Source: Jiulongibacter sp024742395 (GTDB taxonomy: Bacteria; Bacteroidota; Bacteroidia; Cytophagales; Spirosomataceae). From it: a DNA stretch of 64,000 bases. This document shows positions 54,471-63,071 of this stretch, piece after piece (the stretch's first letter is position 1; each line of letters begins with the position of its first letter). The DNA lies in contig OZ252236.1 in the NCBI GenBank assembly GCA_965249455.1, forward strand, positions 2,418,001 through 2,482,000. Reading direction: 5' to 3'. The translations under genes were made by a program, and so were the position numbers. Below the pieces are notes generated by a model that saw only the letters and a program-made list of their open reading frames with translations, did not search any database and had not been told where the DNA came from.

Positions 54471-55334
54471 ATGAATATGGCGAAAAATAATATTCTTTCT
54501 AATCAATGGAGGTTGATGTTTTCTGAATATATAAAGCTTTCGCAAGACATTGTTAAACTATATTTTCTAATTTCTTATTCGCTAGGAGGGATGCTTCAAG
54601 TATGGGAATTGACGAATATTTCACCCTCCTTAATTCGATTCTTTTCCATTACGCAATTGATATCTGACGGTTTTTCACTTTTCTTCTTTTTTTCAATAAT
54701 TTTAGTCCCCTTTTTTCTATTCATCGCAGTATTTAAAGGCTCGATTCAATTAGCCAAGGTAATTTTTGACAGTAAAACATTACTTGAGGATAGAGAGCTC
54801 AAAAAAATATTTCGAACCTTTCTAATATTTTTGTGGGGTTTATGCATTTTGTGGATATCTATAGATTACTCATTTAAGTTTAATTTTTTTCTAGATTGGT
54901 TTTTAGACTTAAAGTCAATATTAGATTCTTCTTCTATTGATATTACCGTATTCTTAAAGAATTGGTTAAGGTTTATCATACGATCTATTCTTGTAATAAT
55001 TTTCTTTAATTTTCTCTTGATTGCTTCAAATTCTCAAATGCCTCATGAGAATAAGATTCTAAAAATTATTAAAACTACGTTGATTCTTCCAACATTTCTA
55101 ATTGCATACTTAGCCATAGTATATTTTGTCATTGGTTTTGGTAAAAAACTAAAAGCAGTCAGTAAAGAATACTTAAATCCAAGTATTTTAATTAATACTC
55201 AAGAGCTAAAAAATAGATTACAGAAGGAATACTTAGATGATTCAGTTAACATTGAGTTCTACAATGATAAATATGTTTTCATAAAGATTAATGAGAAGGT
55301 AAAGGTGTATGAATTAAATGTTTTATTGGAGTAA
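54471..55334 (+). CDS. five-helix membrane protein of unknown function (island cargo)
   Basis: 287 residues from the ATG at 54471; the open frame reaches back into the IS, an artefact. About five membrane helices: LYFLISYSLGGMLQVWEL, FSLFFFFSIILVPFFLFI, TFLIFLWGLCILWISI, FIIRSILVIIFFNFLLIA and LPTFLIAYLAIVYFVIGF. The C-terminal ~65 residues are soluble and charged (VNIEFYNDKYVFIKINE). Unusually AT-rich. No family recognised. Its position beside an AbiC-like gene on a small tRNA island makes an accessory or defence role possible, by association only. Confidence 0.65.
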   Translation: MNMAKNNILSNQWRLMFSEYIKLSQDIVKLYFLISYSLGGMLQVWELTNISPSLIRFFSITQLISDGFSLFFFFSIILVPFFLFIAVFKGSIQLAKVIFDSKTLLEDRELKKIFRTFLIFLWGLCILWISIDYSFKFNFFLDWFLDLKSILDSSSIDITVFLKNWLRFIIRSILVIIFFNFLLIASNSQMPHENKILKIIKTTLILPTFLIAYLAIVYFVIGFGKKLKAVSKEYLNPSILINTQELKNRLQKEYLDDSVNIEFYNDKYVFIKINEKVKVYELNVLLE

Positions 55335-55615
55335 AATTCTGTGGAATAGATTTTAAATTAAAACAACATAATTAAGTTGACGGGGTAATCAGCAATATTC
55401 CCAATCTTTAATAAACACTTATTTTGAAAAACAGAATGGGTTTACCTTGTTAAAGCCCTATTATTTTTTTTTGTAACTTCCTAAGTGGCACTGTCTTAAT
55501 TCTTTAGCTGAATTTTATTCTGATTTTCTTTTTTAATCGATAACCGCAAAAAATTACCAAGGAAATTTTAAGGATAAAATCAACTTAAAATGAGGGATTT
55601 AGGTTAAAAGAGCAT
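55335..55615. other. AT-rich non-coding right end of the island
   Basis: About 280 bp with no gene or clear hairpin. It borders the right attachment repeat, where recombinase arm sites would be expected, but I see no convincing direct repeats. Confidence 0.4.
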
Positions 55616-55636
55616 TCCCGACAGGAGGCTCAAAAA
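55616..55636 (+). repeat. attR-like direct repeat of tRNA-Thr 3' end
   Basis: Exact copy of 50109-50129, not part of a tRNA. Immediately followed by a strong terminator, which is what originally followed tRNA-Thr. Confidence 0.85.
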
Positions 55637-55664
55637 AGACCGAAACGAAAGTTTCGGTCTTTTT
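55633..55664 (+). terminator. rho-independent terminator (ancestral tRNA-Thr terminator)
   Basis: A perfect 14-bp stem AAAAAGACCGAAAC, GAAA tetraloop, then the complement ending TTTTT. It begins inside the att repeat. It can also work in reverse for the hydrolase gene on the minus strand. Confidence 0.88.
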
Positions 55665-55728
55665 CGTTTAATGATGGTTTAACTACAAATGTTGTAAGTC
55701 ATTTGGAAGTATAAGCATGGAGAAGCTT

Positions 55729-56670
55729 TTATTTCTTTTCCAAAAATCCATTGACAGTTAACCAATGTGTAAAAGCTTCAAACCATCGGTTACTGGTTCT
55801 ATTTGGATTGCCAAGGCCAAAACCATGGCCTCCATTCTGGTATAAATGAAACTCTACAGGTATTCCAGCTTTGTACCAGGAGTCTATTACGCCAAACTGG
55901 CCTTTGAAAAGAAAATCATCTGTAGCAATTACATTAAACATTGGAGGGGCATCTGCTGGTACATCCACTGGCCCCATACCGCCATAAATTGGCCCTATAA
56001 AAGCTAGTTTCATAGATTTAGAATGTAATGTAGAATGCATGGTAAGACCTGCACCTGCTGAAAAGCCAATCATGCCTATTCTTGAGGTGTCTATACCCCA
56101 TGCTTTGGCTCGGCTTATCATCATTGCATAAGCAGCTTCAGCGTCTTCTAATTGGTTGGATAAATCTAACTGAAAAGCACCACGTGACGAGGCCTGATCT
56201 TTTTCTTCATCTGCAGGGTTAGGAGCTGTTCGAGGACGATTCATCCACTGCGTAAAGTCTTCTAAAGTTTCCGGGGTAGGATGGAGACGATATTTTAATA
56301 CAAAAGCCGCTATACCTTGCTTTGCCAAAGCTTCAGCTACTTCCCAACCTTCATTTCCAAGAGAAAGCCATCGATAGCCACCACCGGGTGCCACTAACAC
56401 TGCGGCACCATTAGCTTTTTCAGGATCAGGTAAAAACGGAGTAAGTGTGGCCGTAGTAATATTTCTGGCCATAGGGTCGCCCCACTGTTTAAACCAAGTC
56501 TCTGATGAAGGTTGATTTTCTACACCACCCGTTCCTAATAGAATTGCATTGGGCTCTTTTGGGGTTTCTAATGGGTAAATGGTGCCGTCTTGACAGAGAG
56601 AGTTTTGAGAAATAAACACAAAACTTGCTTGCAGCAGGAATGCTGTAATTTTTAATGAATTCAGTTTCAT
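55729..56670 (-). CDS. secreted alpha/beta hydrolase (esterase-like)
   Basis: 313 residues with a signal peptide (MKLNSLKITAFLLQASFVF, cleaved near SLCQ). Oxyanion region APGGGYRWLSLGNEGWEVA, nucleophile elbow GFSAGAG, acid candidate near ATDDFLF, His in GGHGFGLG. The layout matches xylan/acetyl esterase-like or BD-FAE-like hydrolases; a role in removing acetyl or feruloyl groups from glycans is likely but not shown. Single gene next to the island. Confidence 0.83.
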   Translation of the reverse strand: MKLNSLKITAFLLQASFVFISQNSLCQDGTIYPLETPKEPNAILLGTGGVENQPSSETWFKQWGDPMARNITTATLTPFLPDPEKANGAAVLVAPGGGYRWLSLGNEGWEVAEALAKQGIAAFVLKYRLHPTPETLEDFTQWMNRPRTAPNPADEEKDQASSRGAFQLDLSNQLEDAEAAYAMMISRAKAWGIDTSRIGMIGFSAGAGLTMHSTLHSKSMKLAFIGPIYGGMGPVDVPADAPPMFNVIATDDFLFKGQFGVIDSWYKAGIPVEFHLYQNGGHGFGLGNPNRTSNRWFEAFTHWLTVNGFLEKK

Positions 56671-56950
56671 AGATAAGGTAGTTTAATTGTAAGCATTAAA
56701 TATAGTGTCAATATGACACATAACAAACAAAAATGTGTAAAAATGACACATATTAAAATTTGTTCGAATTGAGCGAAGGAATTTTCAGGCAACAATAGAG
56801 GTACGAAAAACATTTCTCTAATAATTAGTGACTTATCTGCCTTTTGCGTATCTTAAGTATATGAGATTTCGACTTTTGTCTACTTAAAATAGGCGATCAT
56901 CTTCACGTTGGATTCTCTTCTATTGATCACTACAAACCTTAAATTTCTTT

Positions 56951-58135
56951 ATGGAAAATCAACTACAAGATTTTATGAATTCTAATTTTGGCAGTCAACT
57001 ATCAGGGATGATAGGCCCCGGACTGTTTCGTGCTCTCTCTGCTTTGGCTATTTTTCTTCTTACCTGGGTGGTAGCCAAGTTTGTCTCAGGATTTATCAGC
57101 AAATTAGTGGCTAAGGCTCCTTTTGATAAGCAAATGGAGGAAAGAGGGAATGCTAAACCTTCTAAACTAGTAGGAAAGCTAGTACATTACCTTCTTTTAA
57201 TCATGGGCTCTTTAATTGCTCTTGAAATTCTGGGAGTTAGTAATGTTTTAGATCCTTTGAAAGGGATGCTGTCTAAATTTATGCAGTCTGTTCCTAATAT
57301 TATAGGAGCGGGTGTAATTGGTGTTATTGGCTATTATTTAGCTCAATTTGTTTCAGAATTGGTTTCAATGGGTGGCGACTACATTAAAAAATGGAGTGAT
57401 AAGCTCAATATTGGTAACCTTGATATTGGGATGATTCTTAAGAAGATTGTCTTCATCCTTATTTTCGTGCCTATTTTGATGGTAGCTCTTGATTATTTAC
57501 AAATGAATGTAATTACAGATCCGGCAAAGGTGATGTTTACCGATCTGCTGAATGCCATTCCAAAAATCATATTGGCAGCTATCATAATGATTGTGTTCTA
57601 TTTGGTAGGAAAATACATTGTGCAGTTGCTGGAAGGTGTTTTGGAGAATATTGGCATCAATGAATATGCAACAAAGTATAACCTTACCTCTATCACAGGT
57701 GAGCACAAGATTAGTTCTTTAATTGGGAATGTGACTATTTTCATGATTTTGCTTGTAGGAGCCACCACTGCTGTAGGGGAGTTAGAATTTGAAGCTTTAA
57801 CCAATATCTTGAATGATGTGTTAAGTTTGGCTTCAAGAATTCTCTTTGGTTTAGTGATTCTTCTCCTGGGTAATTTCTTATCTAATTTGGCTTATAAGTA
57901 CCTTAACAAAGCTGAAGAAAATTCCTTAATTGCCAACATAGCCAAGTATGTTATTCTGGCATTGTTTGTCGCTATTTCTTTCCGTCAAATGGGTATTGCC
58001 AACGAAATCATTGAATTAGCCTTTGGCTTGACTTTAGGAGCTATTGCTGTGGCTTTTGCCCTAATGTTTGGACTTGGTGGTCGTGAGGCTGCAGGAGAGC
58101 AAGTAAAAGAGTTTTTTAAAAGGTTTAGAAGCTGA
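56951..58135 (+). CDS. conserved-TM-helix (MscS-related) membrane protein
   Basis: 394 residues with about nine to ten helices. There are repeated 'conserved TM helix' units: the first at residues 20-50 (FRALSALAIFLLTWVVAKFV), others near 110, 205 and 295, and a C-terminal pore-like AFGLTLGAIAVAFALMFGLG (about 357-376) resembling the MscS TM3 Gly/Ala pattern. The MscS beta domain is missing. Probably a channel-type protein; gating is unknown. A strong terminator follows 40 bp after the stop. The ~280 bp upstream contain no gene. Confidence 0.8.
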   Translation: MENQLQDFMNSNFGSQLSGMIGPGLFRALSALAIFLLTWVVAKFVSGFISKLVAKAPFDKQMEERGNAKPSKLVGKLVHYLLLIMGSLIALEILGVSNVLDPLKGMLSKFMQSVPNIIGAGVIGVIGYYLAQFVSELVSMGGDYIKKWSDKLNIGNLDIGMILKKIVFILIFVPILMVALDYLQMNVITDPAKVMFTDLLNAIPKIILAAIIMIVFYLVGKYIVQLLEGVLENIGINEYATKYNLTSITGEHKISSLIGNVTIFMILLVGATTAVGELEFEALTNILNDVLSLASRILFGLVILLLGNFLSNLAYKYLNKAEENSLIANIAKYVILALFVAISFRQMGIANEIIELAFGLTLGAIAVAFALMFGLGGREAAGEQVKEFFKRFRS

Positions 58136-58174
58136 TATCCCGATTAATAAAACGGTCTTGTTTTTTGTCTGACT

Positions 58175-58207
58175 AAAAAGATCCGCCTGATACAGGCGGA
58201 TCTTTTT
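58175..58207 (+). terminator. rho-independent terminator
   Basis: A perfect 15-bp stem AAAAAGATCCGCCTG, loop ATA, complement ending in TTTTT. Confidence 0.9.
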
Positions 58208-58330
58208 CATCTTACTTATGTATAGAATCTAATAATCTTACTGATTTGTTTAAATGGGTTATTTATTTCGTCTTTATCTCTGGACAAATCCATTCAAAAC
58301 AAGCGAATGTGGGAAGGTTAAACAAGGGCT

Positions 58331-59686
58331 TTAATATCTGTCATCTAAACCAAAAATCGGCTTCCTTGTCATCCATTTACCTCGCGTAAAATCTGGGAAA
58401 TACATGGGTGCTGAGCCTTGTTCTATCGATTGTTCTGATAAACAGGTTACGGCTGCCCAGCTGACAAAATCATAAACATCCATTGGCATTGGCTCATCAT
58501 TCTTTAAGGCTTCGAAAAAAGCGTGCAGTACAAAAAAGTCCATACCACCGTGGCCGGCTCCTTCAGTATCGTTTTCATGTTTTTTCCATAAAGGATGATC
58601 ATGTTCTTTTAAGAATTCATCAGCTTGGGTCCACTGATGCGGTTTACTTACGCCTTCAATATAGATTCCCTTATTGACATCCATCCAGAGCCCTTTGGTG
58701 CCTTGTACTCTAAAACCGAGCGAGTAAGGTCTGGGTAAATTTGTATCATGAGAAAGCAAAATGGTTTCGCCATTTGCACACTTTATGGTAGTGGTTACTA
58801 CATCCCCCAGTTTAAAGTCTATTTTGGCGTTAGGATGTTCTTTACCGCCTTTAGGATGCTCTACAACATAATTGTGTAATCCACGTGCCTTAGAGGCCAT
58901 TGAATTAAGGTACAAGAATCTGTTTCCTCTGTTATTGTTAAGCATCATGGCTACCGGTCCTAATCCATGAGTAGGGTATATGTCCCCGTTTCTTCTTACC
59001 GAGTGCTCGGTACGCCATTTGGCTTCGCTGTAGCCCTTTTCGCCAAACTCTACTCCGCCACCATATAAATTACTTCCATCGTTAAACTTAACTTCTCTTA
59101 AATCATGCTGATACCCACCTTCCATATGAATAAGCTCTCCAAACATGCCCTTCTTCACCATATTCATTACAGCCATTACATCACGGCGGTAGCAAACATT
59201 TTCCAGAATAAAAAAAGGAGTTCTGGTTTCTTCATAGGTCTCTACTAAATCCCAGCATTCTTGGAGGTTAAAAGCTCCGGCCACTTCTAAACCTACAGCT
59301 TTTTTAGCTTTCATTGCATCTATAGCCATAGGTGTATGCCATATCCATGGAGTGGAGATGATAACGGCATCCAGATTTTGAAGTTTTAATAAATTCTTAT
59401 AATCTTCAGGGCCATTGCTAAACTTTTGAGGAGCAGGCATTCCTGCCTTTTTAACTTTATCTGCTGCTTTTTCCAGGTTTTGAGTATCAATATCACAAAG
59501 AGCCGTCACTATGATATCTTTTCTTTTGAGGGCTACGCCCAATTGGCCATTTCCTCTGGCTCCTACACCAATAAAACCTACACGAATTTTATCCAGCTTG
59601 TTTTTTTGTCCTGCCTTAGATTTAATACTCAGGGCAGAAAGTGCCGTGGCTGCACCCATATTAGCAATAAAGTTTCTTCTTTTCAT
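58331..59686 (-). CDS. GH109-like Gfo/Idh/MocA protein, Tat-exported
   Basis: 451 residues. Tat-type signal (MKRRNFIANMGAATALSAL) and Rossmann GVGARGNGQLGVAL. The catalytic-region motifs of glycoside hydrolase family 109 (alpha-N-acetylgalactosaminidase, NAD-dependent) are visible: ENVCYRRDVMAVMNMVKKG, DIYPTHGLGPVAMMLN, GAGHGGMDFFVLHAF. C-terminal APMYFPDFTRGKW is typical. Probably acts on surface or environmental glycans. Confident for the family, less for the exact substrate. Confidence 0.86.
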   Translation of the reverse strand: MKRRNFIANMGAATALSALSIKSKAGQKNKLDKIRVGFIGVGARGNGQLGVALKRKDIIVTALCDIDTQNLEKAADKVKKAGMPAPQKFSNGPEDYKNLLKLQNLDAVIISTPWIWHTPMAIDAMKAKKAVGLEVAGAFNLQECWDLVETYEETRTPFFILENVCYRRDVMAVMNMVKKGMFGELIHMEGGYQHDLREVKFNDGSNLYGGGVEFGEKGYSEAKWRTEHSVRRNGDIYPTHGLGPVAMMLNNNRGNRFLYLNSMASKARGLHNYVVEHPKGGKEHPNAKIDFKLGDVVTTTIKCANGETILLSHDTNLPRPYSLGFRVQGTKGLWMDVNKGIYIEGVSKPHQWTQADEFLKEHDHPLWKKHENDTEGAGHGGMDFFVLHAFFEALKNDEPMPMDVYDFVSWAAVTCLSEQSIEQGSAPMYFPDFTRGKWMTRKPIFGLDDRY

Positions 59687-59760
59687 TTTTCTTTAGAGGT
59701 TGAATTGTTGACAATGAAAATTAGTCAATTTAATTAAACTAACGTAGGAATACTATGTCC

Positions 59761-59792
59761 TAAAAAAAGAGAAAGCCCGGCAAGTGCCAGGC
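59761..59792 (-). terminator. rho-independent terminator of the WG-repeat gene
   Basis: On the minus strand GCCTGGC-ACTT-GCCGGGC (one T-G wobble), followed by a T-rich TTTCTCTTTTTTT. Thirty bases after the WG-repeat stop. Confidence 0.8.
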
Positions 59793-59821
59793 AGTCAGTC
59801 ATATTTACTCAAATAATTCTT

Positions 59822-61048
59822 TTAATTTTTTGAAGAGGCCGTCAGCGTACCATCCTTAAAGACCATCTGATGATTGTTTATTTTTACCAATATTTTCTCT
59901 GGTACTGATGTGGCATCTAGCTGAAGTGCCAAGGTTTCTGCACCGAAAGTATTAATAAACAAATAGGTGTTTCCTGATCTAACAGAAGCTACTCCATCAG
60001 AGAAGTTTTCGGCCGAATCATATTTTATAGGGACAACAACAATGCCCTCTGCATTAATGAAGCCGTATTTATCTCCTCTTTGTACTTTTGCTAAACCTTC
60101 CTTAAAGTCGCCAACTTTAGTATACACAGGAGCCACTACCTCTTTACCGTTTTGATTAATAAAACCCCAATGATTATTTCTTTTAAAGGCGAATAGATTA
60201 TTCTCAGATTGCATAATCTGGCTTAAGTTATTCACTTTGATTATACCAGAAGAATGAAGTATTCCGAATACATTTCCTTTGTTAAAAAGGGCATGATCAT
60301 GTCTGAATTCAGATACGTTATCAAAAGATTCTTTAGAAACTTGATTTCCTTTTTTATCAATGACATAGGCTTTGCCTTCTAGTCTTACTGTAGCCTTCCC
60401 TTCTTTGAAATTTGAGGCAAAATCATAAGTATAGTCTATGGCTACTTTGCCTTTTTCATTTATGTAGCCCCATTTTCCGTTAGAAAACACAGGTGCCAAT
60501 CCCTCAGTGAAATTCATGGCGAATTCATATTCGGCCGGAATTACCACTTTACCTTTATTGTTTATATAACCAGATTTACCCTCTTTATTAAATACAGCGT
60601 AGTCACCTTCAAAACTCATGGCAAACTCGAAGCTATTCGGGATAACCTCGTCACCATAGCTGTTTAAATAACCAAACTTTCCGTCCTTTTTAAAGAGAGC
60701 CAATCCGTTATTAAAGGTTTCAATAAAATCATATTTGGGTTCTACCAAAACGTTCCCATTACTCAAAATGATACCGTATTTCTGGTTGACACGTACAATG
60801 GCCGTCCCTTCTTTAAAATCAGTTGCATATTGATATTTACACGGAATTATAAGACTGCCCTTTTTGTCAATAAAACCGTAGAAATTGTTAATTCTAATTT
60901 TCGCCAAACCACTATTAAATGAATAGCCGGCATTGAAAGTAGATTGAGGTAATGAAGTCGGATCATCCGAAGCCAGGGTAGAAATAGCCGCCAGGATGAT
61001 CAAGCTCAATGTTTTTAGTGTTTTGTTAAAAGTAGTATTTGTCGTCAT
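59822..61048 (-). CDS. WG-repeat protein, exported
   Basis: 408 residues. N-terminal signal (LKTLSLIILAAISTLASDD). About nine WG beta-propeller-like repeats of ~35 residues, each with G(Y/W/F)I(N/D)..G...(I/V)P..Y..A..F..G.A (e.g. KWGYINEKGKVAIDYTYDF; KYGFINAEGIVVVPIKYDS). Function not established for the family. An A/T-rich 166-bp gap separates it from the ABC gene. Confidence 0.85.
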   Translation of the reverse strand: MTTNTTFNKTLKTLSLIILAAISTLASDDPTSLPQSTFNAGYSFNSGLAKIRINNFYGFIDKKGSLIIPCKYQYATDFKEGTAIVRVNQKYGIILSNGNVLVEPKYDFIETFNNGLALFKKDGKFGYLNSYGDEVIPNSFEFAMSFEGDYAVFNKEGKSGYINNKGKVVIPAEYEFAMNFTEGLAPVFSNGKWGYINEKGKVAIDYTYDFASNFKEGKATVRLEGKAYVIDKKGNQVSKESFDNVSEFRHDHALFNKGNVFGILHSSGIIKVNNLSQIMQSENNLFAFKRNNHWGFINQNGKEVVAPVYTKVGDFKEGLAKVQRGDKYGFINAEGIVVVPIKYDSAENFSDGVASVRSGNTYLFINTFGAETLALQLDATSVPEKILVKINNHQMVFKDGTLTASSKN

Positions 61049-61215
61049 CGTTATAGTATTAGTAGAATACTAAGTTCAAATGGCGTGCCAAATTTTATTT
61101 AATGGTAAATTCTTAGCAAAAATGGGACTAACAAAAGAATTGACTATATCAATAGGTTTCCGCGAAGCGAGAGAAAATTAAGAGAATGAAAAATAGTATG
61201 TATGCATAACATATT

Positions 61216-63012
61216 TTATGCCAAAGTAGCTAAATATTGCATTTCGTAAAGTTTTGCGTAATGGCCATCATGGGCAATTAAATCTTCATGACTACCCGAT
61301 TCAACTATTTTCCCTTCACTGACTACCAAGATTTTATCCGCTTTTTGAATGGTGCTAAGTCTATGTGCAATGACGATAGCTGTACGACCTCTCATTAATT
61401 TATCAATGGCATTTTGAATAAGTTCTTCTGATTCCGTATCAATAGAAGAAGTGGCTTCATCCAACACAATAATGTTTGGGTTTTGCACCATTGCTCTGAC
61501 AAAAGAAATCAATTGTCTCTGACCTACAGATAGGGTAGAGCCTCTTTCCATTACATTATAATCGTAATTGCCAGGCAGCTGCATTATGAAATTATGAACG
61601 CCTACCATTTTAGCGGCCTCCATGATTTGCTCATCACTAATCGTGCTATCGCCAAGAGTAATATTATTCCTTATGGTATCAGAGAATAAGAAAACATCCT
61701 GAAGTACCATACCAATTTGTCTTCTCAAATGTGAGGTTTCAAAATCTTTTATATTGACACCATCAACAGTTATCTCACCTTTATTTATTTCATAAAAGCG
61801 AGTTAATAGGTTTATGATTGAACTTTTGCCTGCACCGGTGGCACCTACAAAGGCAACAGTTTCTCCCTCTTTTACATTAAAAGAGATGTCTCTTAGAACA
61901 TAATTCTCATCAGTGTAAGCAAACCACACATTCTTAAAGGCTACTTCTCCTTTGACCGGAAGTGTATATTTTCCATCATTCTGAATGATATCGTCACTAT
62001 CCAAAACCTTGAGAATTCTGTCTGTACTAACTATACCCATTTGCAGCGTATTAACCCTATCAGCTATCATTCTTATGGGCCTGAAGAATTGATTGATAAA
62101 CATAATAAACGCCGTTATGGTACCGAAAGTAACATCCATTTCAGGGTTAATTATTTGTTTGGCTCCATACCATACCACTAAACCGGTCCCTAGAGCAGAA
62201 ATTACCTCAGCTACAGGGTAATACACTGAATAGTAAAGAATTGACCTGATATTTGCTTCTCGATGATTCTTATTGATTTCTACAAACTTCTTGTAGGAGA
62301 TGTCTTCAGAATTAAAAATCTGAACTAAACTCATGCCTGTAATTTGTTCTTGCATAAAGCTATTCAGGTTAGAAACTGCTGTACGCACTCTATTGAAAGA
62401 CTTCTTGACCTTTTCCTTAAAAATATAAGTGGCAATAAGCATTAAAGGAATAGTGCTTAAACTAATCAAAGAAAGCCTCCAATCTGTATAAAACATAACA
62501 GCAATAATGAGAACAAGCTGAAGTACATCACCTGCTATGGCGGCAAAACCCGAACTGAACACATCTGAAAGTGTTTCTACATCTGAAATGGTTCTGGTGA
62601 CCAGCCGCCCAATGGGTGTTTCATCAAAATACTTAAGCTTTAAACTGAGAATTTTATCGTATAGCTGTATTCTTATGTCACGTATAATATTCTGACCAAG
62701 CCATCCTGCCAGATAAGTATTGAAGAAGGCCAGGACAGAGGAGAAAAATAAAAGGCTAATCATGAGTATTAGCATTTTAGTCAATCCCGGGTAATCACCT
62801 GTACTAATCGGAACATCTATTGTGTATTTGATCAGAAGAGGTAAAACAGGTGAAAGGGCAGCACTGATCAGAATTACCACAATAAGCAGAATAAAACGTA
62901 ATTTATACGGTTTGATGAAGCTAAATAGCCTCTTTAGTACTTCGCCATCAAAAATTTTTCCGCTTACTTTTTCTTCTTTCAAAATGGGTGCTTTAACCCT
63001 ACTAAAACCCAA
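61216..63012 (-). CDS. MsbA-like ABC exporter (fused permease-ATPase)
   Basis: 598 residues. Six-helix type-1 exporter membrane domain (about 35-330), then the ATPase: Walker A GATGAGKSS, Q-loop LQDVFLF, signature LSVGQRQL, Walker B IIVLDEATSSID, H-loop IAHRLST. Homodimeric flippase or drug/lipid exporter. The only early start is a TTG at 63012. Beside the GT2 gene, so a glycolipid substrate is plausible. Confidence 0.9.
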   Translation of the reverse strand: MGFSRVKAPILKEEKVSGKIFDGEVLKRLFSFIKPYKLRFILLIVVILISAALSPVLPLLIKYTIDVPISTGDYPGLTKMLILMISLLFFSSVLAFFNTYLAGWLGQNIIRDIRIQLYDKILSLKLKYFDETPIGRLVTRTISDVETLSDVFSSGFAAIAGDVLQLVLIIAVMFYTDWRLSLISLSTIPLMLIATYIFKEKVKKSFNRVRTAVSNLNSFMQEQITGMSLVQIFNSEDISYKKFVEINKNHREANIRSILYYSVYYPVAEVISALGTGLVVWYGAKQIINPEMDVTFGTITAFIMFINQFFRPIRMIADRVNTLQMGIVSTDRILKVLDSDDIIQNDGKYTLPVKGEVAFKNVWFAYTDENYVLRDISFNVKEGETVAFVGATGAGKSSIINLLTRFYEINKGEITVDGVNIKDFETSHLRRQIGMVLQDVFLFSDTIRNNITLGDSTISDEQIMEAAKMVGVHNFIMQLPGNYDYNVMERGSTLSVGQRQLISFVRAMVQNPNIIVLDEATSSIDTESEELIQNAIDKLMRGRTAIVIAHRLSTIQKADKILVVSEGKIVESGSHEDLIAHDGHYAKLYEMQYLATLA

Positions 63013-63071
63013 ACTTATTTATTTTTGTTCTGTAAAACTGTTAAAACAGATAAGAACCGATATTCTGCAGA

